A stretch of DNA of 19,945 nt, from contig CAYWZW010000087.1 of NCBI GenBank assembly GCA_964462945.1, positions 1-19,945 of the forward strand. The letters run 5' to 3'. Position numbers and translations under genes: made by a program. Each line of letters opens with the position of its first letter. Positions within the stretch are counted from its first letter, which is position 1. The notes below the pieces were generated by a model that made no database searches, was not told where the DNA came from, and saw only the letters and a program-made list of their open reading frames with translations. The stretch comes from GCA-020343675 sp964462945. GTDB lineage: Bacteria; Planctomycetota; Phycisphaerae; Sedimentisphaerales; Anaerobacaceae. Of the stretch, positions 1 through 7,064 are shown one piece after another.

Positions 1-170
1 TTCCGGCGCAGGGCGGGACGCCGCTGAAGCTGGACCTCTCCGTTCCAAAAATGGACTCCTTCGCGCTTCACCCAGACAACCGCCGCTTTGCGTTCAGCGT
101 CAATGAGGGGTCCAAGAGCGAGCTGTGGGTGCTGGAGAACTTCCTGCCGGAATATACAGCCGGCGAATAA
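1..170 (+). CDS. C-terminal end of a beta-propeller (PD40/WD40-like) protein, partial
   Basis: The window opens inside this gene. Reading from base 3, the frame gives about 55 residues and stops with TAA at 168-170. The visible part contains FALHPDNRRFAFSVNEG followed by SELWVLENFLP. This is the blade pattern of TolB/PD40-type propellers (residues like HPDxxxxAF, then xELWVLEN), and the ELWVLENFLP ending is typical of planctomycete proteins that end in such a propeller, often behind a kinase or sensor domain. Which N-terminal domain it carries cannot be seen. A terminator-like hairpin follows 16 bases after the stop. Family call is by recognition of the motif only. Confidence 0.75.
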   Translation, partial: PAQGGTPLKLDLSVPKMDSFALHPDNRRFAFSVNEGSKSELWVLENFLPEYTAGE

Positions 171-186
171 GGTCAGTAACAACCGG

Positions 187-218
187 GGGGCGGGACAACT
201 CGGCCGTTCCGCCCCTTT
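187..218 (+). terminator. Probable Rho-independent terminator after the propeller gene
   Basis: A 10-bp stem (187-196 with 206-215, one G-T pair, otherwise perfect and GC-rich) with a 9-base loop is followed by only three T residues. It lies directly downstream of the stop at 170. The short T tract makes it a weak intrinsic terminator. Confidence 0.55.
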
Positions 219-304
219 ACCACAAACGAAGCAGAGCGATACCAGCATATCAGGCCATTGCCCACACGGATGAAGCCCGAAAATGGCCCCATTTTCGCAA
301 GCTG

Positions 305-616
305 TCAATGCCAGAATTCTTGTACCCGTCCGGCGAACAACATCTTTTTTGTGGCGGGGGGAAAGGGATAATGCTGCCATGATATTGAAAGGGAAGAATC
401 GATGGCAGCAGGCAAACAGCAGACGCTCTTAACTGCACGGGGCTGGCTGTCTCGTGTTTTCTTGTCCGATGGAAGCTGTTCTTCGACCGCCTCCGCAATA
501 GACGACAAGGCGGCCGGTCCGCCCAGAGCGCCCGCCAAAACGGCCTTGCCAAAGGTCCGTCGGTCGGACTTCAGTGATGTGCGTTCAGACTCTTTGGTTA
601 TCTTACTGTTGGGCAC
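305..616 (-). pseudogene. Remnant of a Tat-exported protein (leader kept, body lost)
   Basis: A 103-codon frame starts at GTG 616-614 with a clear ribosome binding site (GAAGGAG at 624-630, 7 bases away). Its N-terminus, SDRRTFGKAVLAGALGG, is a twin-arginine leader: RR, then TF and a long Ala/Gly/Leu stretch. After the leader the product becomes Cys/Pro/His-rich (for example SWQHYPFPPATKK), with no recognisable domain, and ends at 305. Tat leaders of this kind normally precede proteins of 300 residues or more in planctomycetes. I read it as the preserved start of a gene whose body was deleted or has decayed. A genuinely short Tat substrate is possible but less likely. It lies 37 bases downstream of another remnant on the same strand, so the two may have formed an operon. 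Confidence 0.5.
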
Positions 617-653
617 GGCTCTACTCCTTCTCACAATGCGCGACTCCGGTAGG

Positions 654-860
654 TTATATTTCCTGCTCGGCACGCTCCGGAAGCGCCCGCACATAGTCGA
701 TGCTCAGGGGCAGTTTGGCCGGATCCGCATAGTTGTCCCTGCCGAGAATTCCATCCTTGTTAATTCATACCCAGGAGAAAGCAACTGCGGCAATCGACGC
801 CTTGCTGAACAAGACTGACGCCAGAATGACGCCCAACACCAATCTTGACCAATAACGACG
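654..860 (-). pseudogene. Remnant: signal peptide joined to the C-terminus of a secreted enzyme-like protein
   Basis: One 69-codon frame on the minus strand reads as a signal peptide (RRYWSRLVLGVILASVLF, then KASIAAVAFSWV). It then meets a TGA at 767-765 and continues in the same frame with INKDGILGRDNYADPAKL and PLSIDYVRALPERAEQEI, ending at TAA 656-654. The second part resembles the C-terminal strand of secreted beta-sandwich (concanavalin A-like, GH16-type) enzymes, where a PLxIDYVRVY-like motif is common. Nothing of the catalytic middle remains. No ATG is present upstream of the leader. The simplest reading is a large internal deletion that left both ends. The enzyme assignment is tentative. 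Confidence 0.45.
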
Positions 861-869
861 AAAGTTTAG

Positions 870-899
870 TTGTACAAGATGTGGGCAAGCACTTATAAT
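870..899 (+). promoter_or_regulatory. Sigma-70-type promoter for tRNA-Arg
   Basis: TTGTAC (870-875) and a perfect TATAAT (894-899) are separated by 18 bases. The expected start is near 906, about 14 bases before the tRNA gene. Confidence 0.65.
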
Positions 900-919
900 G
901 TAATTGGTTACGTAGTCTT

Positions 920-993
920 GTCCCCGTAGCTCAATTGGACAGAGCGTTGGCCTCCGGAGCCAAAGGTTGTGCGTTCGAATCGCACCGGGGATA
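920..993 (+). tRNA. tRNA-Arg, anticodon CCG
   Basis: A complete 74-base cloverleaf is visible. The acceptor arm GTCCCCG pairs with CGGGGAT (first pair G-T), the D arm is GCTC/GAGC, the anticodon arm is TTGGC/GCCAA with loop CTCCGGA, and the T arm is GTGCG/CGCAC with loop TTCGAAT. The anticodon CCG is at 954-956 and reads the arginine codon CGG. The discriminator base is A. The 3' CCA is not encoded, so it must be added after transcription. A good promoter lies just upstream. Confidence 0.96.
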
Positions 994-1036
994 TTGGATA
1001 TGTCCCTTGGGGGAAAGGCACATCGGATAAACAGGA

Positions 1037-1939
1037 TTATAGCGAGAGTTCATGGCCTCTGTTTCCGATCACATAGGCTTCAAAAATCTCATCGAGATTC
1101 AGGGCTGTTTCCGTCATGCCGTTGACAGACAAACCCTTCAGTTGGGCTCTTTTTGCCTCGTCGCAATCTTCGAGTGTTATTGAAACGTTGGCGCCGACCT
1201 TCAACACATCCAGCACACCCGGAAGCCGGCTGACGTTCGCCTCGGACGCGGGTGTCAGGGCGAATCTTCGGACGCTCTCTCTGAGCTCTTCGGTCTTAGA
1301 GGCTTTCACGATTATGCCCTTATCGAGAATGGCGATATGATCGGCGACCGGCTCAATCTCGTAGAGCAGGTGGCTTGAGAAGAAAACCGTCACGCCGTTG
1401 CTTTGCAGCAGGTCAATGACGTGCCGGAGGAAATCTTTTCGTGCTATGGGATCGAGTCCGAGCGTCGGGTCGTCCAGAATCACGATGTCGGGCCTGTGCC
1501 CCAGCGCCAAAAGCAAAGCAAGGCTTGAATTTTGGCCCTTCGACAGGGTTTTGACCTTGACGTTCTTGGGCAGCCGGAGTATGTCGAGCAGCTCATCGGC
1601 GAACTTGTAGTCCCAATTGGGATAGAATCCCGCCACCCACTTGATGATCCGGCTGACGGTCATCCAGCCGTACATCTGCTGGTCCTCGGCCATGAAGCCG
1701 ATCCTTTTTCTGATTTCAAGGGTCTGCGTAACGCTATCCAGCCCGCCGACGAGACACTTGCCGGCTTGAGGCTTTTGCAGCCCGAGCAGCGTCTTTATCG
1801 TCGTCGTCTTGCCGGAGGCGTTTCTGCCCAAAAAGCCGAATATCGAACCTCTCGGCACTTCAAGATCGACCCCTTCGAGCACCTTTTTTCTGCCGTAAGA
1901 AAAATGCAAACCTTCGATTTTTATTGCCGGCTCTGTCAT
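1037..1939 (-). CDS. ABC transporter ATP-binding protein (YtrB-like)
   Basis: This 300-residue protein is the nucleotide-binding subunit of an ABC-2-type exporter and should act at the inner face of the membrane with the two upstream permeases. Visible motifs are Walker A GRNASGKTT at residues 38-46, the signature LSKGQ near residue 133, Walker B IVILDDPTLGLDP and the switch histidine in FFSSHLLYE. A C-terminal extension of roughly 80 residues follows, as is usual for drug and lantibiotic-type ATPases. Two deviations stand out: Walker A has Ala instead of the usual fourth-position Gly, and the catalytic Glu after Walker B is Asp (LDDP instead of LDEP). It is the last gene of the leftward GntR-led operon, 65 bases after the fused permease, with AAGGAA shortly before its ATG. 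The substrate cannot be told from the sequence. Confidence 0.92.
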   Translation of the reverse strand: MTEPAIKIEGLHFSYGRKKVLEGVDLEVPRGSIFGFLGRNASGKTTTIKTLLGLQKPQAGKCLVGGLDSVTQTLEIRKRIGFMAEDQQMYGWMTVSRIIKWVAGFYPNWDYKFADELLDILRLPKNVKVKTLSKGQNSSLALLLALGHRPDIVILDDPTLGLDPIARKDFLRHVIDLLQSNGVTVFFSSHLLYEIEPVADHIAILDKGIIVKASKTEELRESVRRFALTPASEANVSRLPGVLDVLKVGANVSITLEDCDEAKRAQLKGLSVNGMTETALNLDEIFEAYVIGNRGHELSL

Positions 1940-2004
1940 TTTGAGTTCCTTTGCACTTTCAAAAACGATTTCGGCGCCTCAGGCAATTCCATATCCACAG
2001 TCCA

Positions 2005-3846
2005 TTATCGCGGATTCTCCAGAAGACACAGATAGCCCTTCTGCCGATAACGGCCGCGGCTACCGAGATCCTTATCCCGCCACACTTGCCACAAACACAG
2101 AAGTATGCGGCCATTGTCCAATACCGCGATATCGTCAATATTACAGCTCATCCGGACGAAGTGACCCACCTTCCGTATCCGGCCATTGGAACGAATGTCA
2201 AAAACCAACAACGTGTCCTGCCCGTAACAATACAAATTACCGTTCTTGACGAATGCCTCCTGAGTGTAAAGTTTCCCGGTCAGGCTCTCCAGGATCGTAA
2301 AAGGACGGGCCGTGCTGAATTTGTAGTAGATATTCTGTTCATCCCAACGAGTCACATCGAACCGGGTAATGCCGCGAGAGGAAACACGAAAGAAAGGGGT
2401 CTGGCCGTCGTGGATGTCAACTACCGAGTCCTCGCGGATGTCACGCAACCCATAGCGAAACCAATGATTCGCATCGATGCTGAGTTTGATCCGCTCTTGC
2501 GCACCGATTCCTTCCACCGGCACGATAGGTATGGCAAACTCTTTCTGACGATCCAGATAGGGCAGGTGCTTCAGCACACCGAGCTTTGTGTCAATCCGTT
2601 TCATGTCTCCAGGATCTGTTACGTTCACCACGATGCAGTTATCGTTTACAAAGACAACCGCCGCATTGTTTACAACCCACATAGCGAAACGCGGTATATT
2701 CGTGCTATTCGTCAGCCCGTCGGACAGGTCAAGTTCCCCGGCCTGCGTCCAGGATTGCCCGGTCAGCTTGTAACTCCTTAAATGAATCTTTTCACAAACG
2801 TACGTCTCATCTATGCGGCGGCCACGCTCAAAAATGGTAAGAGAATACACATCATTCCCAACCTTCTTGTATAATCCCGCAGATGACCACGGATTCGGAT
2901 ATGTCCGCCCATAATAGTCCCCCGCCGGCGGCATGTGCGTTATCTCATCAGCGGATTCACCGCTAACAGGACTCAAAGAGATTCTGCCTTTGTCGATGTC
3001 CACATAGCTTTGCTCTTGAAATATGAGCCTGTCCCCGACACGAGCGAGTCTAAGAGGCCGCCCCCAGGAGGGCGACGGTCCGATTTCCTCTTCCTGTAGT
3101 ACCTTGATATTGGCGACCTGACTGCTGAAGAGCATCAGTAAGACAAAAACCAGCCCGGCCCCCACCCATAGCAGCCCTTTGAGATTTGTCCTCAAATGCC
3201 AGTCATGCTGCGTTGCATAAAGGGCAAACACAAAAGCCGACGACGACGCAATAAGCATAATCGCAAGGTAAGTACCCAACATCGGCAACGTAACATCGCT
3301 GACAAAATCCCTGCAATTCAGAGGGAGAATGAAGGGAAGCACCAACAGGAATCCGGCCAGCAACATGCCGATGAGCCACGCACGCGCCGTTTTGCGAACA
3401 AGCACGTTGCATGCAAAGCACAGACTGTATGTCATTACCGCTATCAAGATGGGTAATGGCACATATCTATCGATGCCTTCTCCATTCCAGATGATATTGC
3501 TTAGAATCGCGAAAACCACCGGACAGGCCAGGACCAGCAAAGAAACAACCAGCCCGATGAAGAATTTCAGAGCCATGAACAGTTTCACATTCGCAGGCTT
3601 CGACCGCCAGAAGATGTAGCGCTTCTCGTTCAAATCACCCTGCACATTCGCACATGCAATAAGACCGGCAAGCAGGGGACCAAACATAACAGCCAGAAAC
3701 GTCATGCTGCTGCTGAAAAAGCCATCGCCTGCCTTAAGATTGACCACAGCTTCTTCTATCGGCAGAACCATGAGCAGGCCCAGGCAAGCCAGGAGGTGCC
3801 ATCTAAGCTGGCAAATCTGCTGATGGATGATCCCCGGTATCCTCAT
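2005..3846 (-). CDS. ABC-2-type permease fused to a large C-terminal (propeller-like) domain
   Basis: The start chosen is ATG 3846-3844. It overlaps the previous gene's stop by four bases (ATGA) and has AGGAGG just upstream, giving 613 residues. Residues 1 to about 270 form a multi-pass membrane domain of roughly seven hydrophobic segments. Between the second and third lies the loop DLNEKRYIFWRSKPANVK, matching the E-K-R...W-x-S-x-P loop of ABC-2 permeases. Residues about 280-613 are soluble and beta-rich, with repeating short strands such as GDRLIFQEQSYVDIDKG, NNAAVVFVNDNCIVVNV and NGNLYCYGQDTLLVFDIR. They look like degenerate beta-propeller blades, probably outside the membrane. The operon context fits a permease partner of the ATPase. 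No known substrate-binding fold is recognised, and the role of the C-terminal domain is unknown. Confidence 0.85.
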   Translation of the reverse strand: MRIPGIIHQQICQLRWHLLACLGLLMVLPIEEAVVNLKAGDGFFSSSMTFLAVMFGPLLAGLIACANVQGDLNEKRYIFWRSKPANVKLFMALKFFIGLVVSLLVLACPVVFAILSNIIWNGEGIDRYVPLPILIAVMTYSLCFACNVLVRKTARAWLIGMLLAGFLLVLPFILPLNCRDFVSDVTLPMLGTYLAIMLIASSSAFVFALYATQHDWHLRTNLKGLLWVGAGLVFVLLMLFSSQVANIKVLQEEEIGPSPSWGRPLRLARVGDRLIFQEQSYVDIDKGRISLSPVSGESADEITHMPPAGDYYGRTYPNPWSSAGLYKKVGNDVYSLTIFERGRRIDETYVCEKIHLRSYKLTGQSWTQAGELDLSDGLTNSTNIPRFAMWVVNNAAVVFVNDNCIVVNVTDPGDMKRIDTKLGVLKHLPYLDRQKEFAIPIVPVEGIGAQERIKLSIDANHWFRYGLRDIREDSVVDIHDGQTPFFRVSSRGITRFDVTRWDEQNIYYKFSTARPFTILESLTGKLYTQEAFVKNGNLYCYGQDTLLVFDIRSNGRIRKVGHFVRMSCNIDDIAVLDNGRILLCLWQVWRDKDLGSRGRYRQKGYLCLLENPR

Positions 3847-4523
3847 AGATACCTCCTGATGCTGGCGTATCTGTAGCAGGCGATGGCCAGAACGGCCGCA
3901 AATGCCAGGCCCTGAGAGAATATCGCCTTCAGGGGCCCGATTTTGGTGATTCTGGCCAGCATAAGTGAATACGGCACAAAACGCTCGGCCCAGGTGACCT
4001 CGCATACGCTGGACCAGAAAAAGACGATTCCCCAGCCGGCGAAGACGGCAAACATGATTGCCAGCGAGGCGGCTTCACTGCGGCTCTGACAGCCGAAGGC
4101 GCAGAACCATGTAAACAGCAGCAATCCGGCCATCCCACAGAGCAAATTCGTTTTCAAAAGGAACAACACCTGCGCCTCTCTGCCCTGAGCCATCAACTCC
4201 ATCAGCACCGCGCTGACAAGAAAGGTCAGGACAATCCCCGCTGCACAAATGAGATACTTGCTGAAGAAAATCATCCATCGCTGCACCGGTATCTTGAAGA
4301 GCAGATGGATCGTGCGGTTGCTGATTTCGCCTGAGAAAATATCCAGCGAATAGACTATCGGGACAACGAACATCTGAGCGAACGAGATCACGATGCAGTT
4401 AACAAGATCAGGCACGATCCGCATTCTGAAAAGCATGGCCGTGAATACGACGCTGGCCGCCCCGCAAAAGCACAGCTTCCAGAGGTTTTCTTGCCATTCT
4501 TTCCACAAGAGCGTTCGGAACAT
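3843..4523 (-). CDS. ABC-2-type transporter permease
   Basis: This 226-residue integral membrane protein has about six hydrophobic segments. It begins MFRTLLWKEWQENLWK, the usual planctomycete ABC permease opening in which a W-K-E-W motif precedes the first membrane span. The cytoplasmic loop SGEISNRTIHLLFKIPVQRW corresponds to the E-x-x-x-x-T...L-x-x-P-V loop that contacts the ATPase. The open frame continues further upstream inside the regulator gene, but ATG 4523-4521 is chosen because it follows the regulator's TGA by one base, has GGAGAAG just before it, and starts the conserved opening. Its stop overlaps the next gene's start by four bases, so the three membrane and regulator genes are probably translationally coupled. 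Confidence 0.88.
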   Translation of the reverse strand: MFRTLLWKEWQENLWKLCFCGAASVVFTAMLFRMRIVPDLVNCIVISFAQMFVVPIVYSLDIFSGEISNRTIHLLFKIPVQRWMIFFSKYLICAAGIVLTFLVSAVLMELMAQGREAQVLFLLKTNLLCGMAGLLLFTWFCAFGCQSRSEAASLAIMFAVFAGWGIVFFWSSVCEVTWAERFVPYSLMLARITKIGPLKAIFSQGLAFAAVLAIACYRYASIRRYL

Positions 4524-4524
4524 A

Positions 4525-4944
4525 TCACTTCTCCGACGAATCCATTCTGCGGCGGCCAGCCCTCTGTGAAACGATGTCCTCATATTCCTTTTGCAGCAGT
4601 TCGGCGACCTGCTCGATAGGCAGCTCCAGTTGAATCGCCAGAACAGCCGCTTCGCGAAGCACGTTTGAAACAGCTTTTCTTCTTTCCGCCGCGGGAATAG
4701 TCTGCTTATTGGATGAAACGTACGTACCGTCACCCCTCTCGATTCGCAGCACATTCTGCCGGCACAGCTCGTTGTAAACCTTCAGGACCGTGTTCTGGTT
4801 GACCGCCAATCGTGTCGCCAATTCCCGAACGCTGGGGACCTTGTCGCCCTCCTTGAGCACGCCGGTGGCAACCTGATACTTTATCTGGTCGATAATCTGC
4901 CGGTATATCGGCACTGATGAAGATGGTTCAATTCGTATAAAAAT
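4525..4944 (-). CDS. GntR-family transcriptional regulator, YtrA type
   Basis: This short GntR protein has a winged helix-turn-helix (VPIYRQIIDQIKYQVATG, then KVPSVRELATRLAVNQNTVLKVY and GDGTYV) and a small C-terminal helical dimerisation region instead of a ligand domain. That is the YtrA subfamily, which usually represses its own ABC-transporter operon. The first conventional start is GTG 4914-4912, but it has no ribosome binding site and cuts off the conserved opening. Extending in frame to ATT 4944-4942 gives MFIRIEPSSSVPIYRQI, matching the usual family N-terminus, with AAGGAG at 4953-4958 exactly 8 bases before it. I therefore prefer the ATT start (139 residues). It is the first gene of the operon and probably binds the inverted repeat over its own promoter. 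Confidence 0.88.
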   Translation of the reverse strand: MFIRIEPSSSVPIYRQIIDQIKYQVATGVLKEGDKVPSVRELATRLAVNQNTVLKVYNELCRQNVLRIERGDGTYVSSNKQTIPAAERRKAVSNVLREAAVLAIQLELPIEQVAELLQKEYEDIVSQRAGRRRMDSSEK

Positions 4945-4952
4945 GGTTAAAG

Positions 4953-4958
4953 CTCCTT
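4953..4958 (-). promoter_or_regulatory. Ribosome binding site pointing to an ATT start
   Basis: AAGGAG on the minus strand lies 8 bases before the in-frame ATT at 4944 and 38 bases before GTG 4914. It supports initiation at the unusual codon. Confidence 0.6.
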
Positions 4959-4964
4959 AAAACA

Positions 4965-4996
4965 ATATACTGTTATAGCTAACTATAACAGTATAT
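4965..4996 (-). promoter_or_regulatory. Perfect inverted repeat, probable YtrA-type operator
   Basis: Two perfect 14-base arms, ATATACTGTTATAG (4965-4978) and its complement (4983-4996), are separated by four bases. The site covers the -10 box and the expected start of transcription of the GntR-led operon, so a dimer bound here would block RNA polymerase. The size and symmetry fit a GntR dimer site. The identity of the binding protein is inferred from proximity. Confidence 0.8.
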
Positions 4997-5009
4997 CTAA
5001 ATTCGTCAA
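4982..5009 (-). promoter_or_regulatory. Promoter of the GntR-ABC operon
   Basis: On the minus strand TTGACG (5009-5004) and TATAGT (4987-4982) are 16 bases apart. Upstream lies an A/T-rich tract (about 5010-5039) that could act as an UP element. Transcription should start near 4975, inside the inverted repeat. Confidence 0.75.
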
Positions 5010-5096
5010 CAAAAAAATTGAGATTTTTTTTATTTTTTTCGCCGCCGGTCCTCTTAAGAACGGCGTTATTCTGGTAAGTGCTTTATCACACGAGAC

Positions 5097-7046
5097 TTAC
5101 ATATCCGCTCGAATCTTTTCCAGGAGCCTGGCGATATAGCCCTCCGTCCTCGGCGGCGCATTTTTTGGCTTCTGGGGCAGTGCGGCGATTCGCTCTTTGG
5201 CGCTGCTCGCCCGCCCGCCCATCTCGTCCAGTGCCGTCACCGCAAGCATTGCCACGAAGACGCTGTTCTTCTCCACGGAACCACGCTCGATCAGAACATC
5301 CAGCGCCTCGGCCGCATCGGCATCCGTCCCGTACTGACCCAGCGCCTGGGCCGCAATCGCCCGCACAGACCCCGACGAATCCTCTTTCATCGCCCTGACC
5401 AGCGCCTCTTTCCCCGCCTCGACGCCGGCCCGCTCCCGCATCAGTATTCCCATCGCACCCCAGTACCGAACCGCACTATCGTTGTCCCCCATCGCCTTGA
5501 CCAGCTTCGGCGTTGCATCCGGCTCCAGCATCGAAGCAAGCTCGGCCGCGGCCATGATATTCTCCAGCGGATACTTCGTCTCATCATGCCCCATTTCATA
5601 CGGCGTCGTCCCCTCGGACCGGCTGTGTATCTCATCCTCCGGCAGAAAACCGATATCTCGAATTTCCCGCACCCACTGGCGCTGCGCCTTCCGCAATTTC
5701 TGCAAGACTGCTTTATGCTCCGGCGAATCCGCCAGGTTTGTCACCTCATCCGGATCGTTCTGCAAATCGTAAAGCTCCTCCGGCGACTTCTTTTCCCAGA
5801 ACCGCTTCTGTCCGGCGCTTTCCAGCTTGCCCTCGTCGTAAAGCTGTTTCCATTTCTGCGTCGTCGGGGTCTCGAACATATACGCGACGTGCTGGCCGTA
5901 AATCTTGTGCGGCATATACTGACGCAGATAAACGTAACGCCCATCCGTCACCGTCCGCACCATGTCGTAGCGCTCGTCCATCCGGCCCCTGAACCCGTAC
6001 ATATACTGCGGCCCCTTCATGACATATTTGCCCGCAAACGCCTTGCCCTGCATCCATGTAGGCGGCTTTATCCCCGCGATACTCAGCAGCGTCGGCGCCA
6101 GGTCCACGAAACTCACCAGCCGCTTCGAGACCCCGCCCGCCTTGTATTCCGGCGGCGCCAGGTGCTTGTACTTTTCGGGAAAATGAACCACCATCGGCAC
6201 GCGCAGGCCCGAATTGTAAGGCCACCGCTTGCACCGCGGCATCCCTGGGCCGTGGTCGCCGTAGTAGAAGATAATCGTATCGTTATCGAGACCGTCGTCC
6301 TTGAGCTGTTCGAGAACCTTTCCCACCTGACCATCCATCTCGGTAATCTTGTCGTAATACTGCGCCCAGTCCAGCCGGACCTCCGGCGTATCGGGATGAT
6401 ACGCAGGGACCCTCACCTTCGCCGGGTCGTGCACCGCCTTATGGGGCCGCTGGCGAATCTGGCTCTCGTGAGTGGTCGTGAAATTGAATATCGCAAAGAA
6501 CGGCTGGCCCGGCTTGCGGTTCCGCCAGTGTCCTTTATTGCTCGATTCGTCCCACACCTTGCCGGGCTTGCCCGCCACGCGACCGGCGGGCTTGGCCAGG
6601 TTATAGTCTTCCTTCGAGTTGTTCGTGCAGTAGTAGCCCGCCTCGCGTAGAAACTGCGGATACATCTTCATAAAGGCCGGCATGTCCACTTGGCTGCGCA
6701 TGTGCTCGGCGCCCATGGAGGGCGGATACACGCCGCTGATGATCGTCGTGCGGGCTGGCGCGCAGACCGGCGCCGCCGACCAGGCCCGCTCGTAGATCAT
6801 TCCCCTGGCCGCGATACTGTCGATGTTCGGCGTATCGGCAAAGGCGTCGCCGTAACAGCCCAGAGCCGGACCGTTGTCCTCGCTCGTTATCCACAGGATG
6901 TTCGGCCTTTGTTCTGATTTGGCCCAAACCCGGGCTCCTGCCATCGCGCCGGCTGAAACAACGCCTGCCGCCCTGATAAAATCCCGCCTGCTCAATCCTT
7001 CGACTTCGCTCAGGATGGTGAGCCTGTCGAACCATCTTCCATTCAT
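5097..7046 (-). CDS. Tat-exported S1-family sulfatase with C-terminal HEAT repeats
   Basis: This enzyme should hydrolyse sulfate esters or sulfamates on glycans outside the cytoplasm. From ATG 7046-7044 (GTGAG 7 bases upstream) it has 649 residues. The Tat motif SRRDFIRAAG is at residues 19-28, before an Ala/Gly-rich stretch ending in VWA. The sulfatase domain runs from about 48 to 470: metal-site region WITSEDNGP (52-60), active-site CAPAR (95-99) whose Cys is converted to formylglycine by a maturase, and DHGPGMPRCKRW further on. Residues about 505-649 form HEAT-like helical repeats (VRYWGAMGIL, VRAIAAQALG). This arrangement is common in planctomycete heparan-N-sulfatase-like S1 enzymes. An alternative TTG start lies six codons upstream. 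Residues 5-17 (WFDRLTILSEVEG) come from a repeat inserted before the Tat motif. The gene is divergent from the glycoamylase-domain gene. Confidence 0.93.
   Translation of the reverse strand: MNGRWFDRLTILSEVEGLSRRDFIRAAGVVSAGAMAGARVWAKSEQRPNILWITSEDNGPALGCYGDAFADTPNIDSIAARGMIYERAWSAAPVCAPARTTIISGVYPPSMGAEHMRSQVDMPAFMKMYPQFLREAGYYCTNNSKEDYNLAKPAGRVAGKPGKVWDESSNKGHWRNRKPGQPFFAIFNFTTTHESQIRQRPHKAVHDPAKVRVPAYHPDTPEVRLDWAQYYDKITEMDGQVGKVLEQLKDDGLDNDTIIFYYGDHGPGMPRCKRWPYNSGLRVPMVVHFPEKYKHLAPPEYKAGGVSKRLVSFVDLAPTLLSIAGIKPPTWMQGKAFAGKYVMKGPQYMYGFRGRMDERYDMVRTVTDGRYVYLRQYMPHKIYGQHVAYMFETPTTQKWKQLYDEGKLESAGQKRFWEKKSPEELYDLQNDPDEVTNLADSPEHKAVLQKLRKAQRQWVREIRDIGFLPEDEIHSRSEGTTPYEMGHDETKYPLENIMAAAELASMLEPDATPKLVKAMGDNDSAVRYWGAMGILMRERAGVEAGKEALVRAMKEDSSGSVRAIAAQALGQYGTDADAAEALDVLIERGSVEKNSVFVAMLAVTALDEMGGRASSAKERIAALPQKPKNAPPRTEGYIARLLEKIRADM
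6999..7031. repeat. TCGA-flanked hairpin repeat inside the sulfatase N-region
   Basis: TTCGAC (6999-7004) pairs with GTCGAA (7026-7031), and inside it GCTCA (7008-7012) pairs with TGAGC (7019-7023) around a GGATGG loop. The sequence matches an interspersed repeat type I recall from many uncultured planctomycete and Chloroflexota genomes. Here it is translated, in frame, between the start codon and the twin-arginine motif of the sulfatase. Confidence 0.7.
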
Positions 7047-7064
7047 CGTAATTCTCACTTGCAA

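Noticed and set aside
765..767. The in-frame TGA in the 654-860 remnant read as selenocysteine or a recoded stop
   Set aside because: No selenocysteine hairpin or family context is visible, and the missing catalytic middle favours a decayed gene.
402..818. A 138-codon + strand frame in the left gap
   Set aside because: It is antisense to both minus-strand remnants, which carry recognisable leader and enzyme-like motifs. The frame itself has none.
920..993. tRNA-Arg as an attachment site of an integrated element
   Set aside because: No duplicated tRNA 3' end, integrase or mobile-element gene is seen on either side.
5040..5065. CGCCG/CGGCG hairpin as a terminator for the sulfatase
   Set aside because: On the minus strand it is followed by an A run rather than a T run, and the stem is only five base pairs with a 16-base loop.
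5586..6650. A 354-codon open frame on the + strand opposite the sulfatase
   Set aside because: It is antisense to a clearly recognised sulfatase, is rich in Arg, His and Leu in the way of GC-rich shadow frames, and shows no domain.
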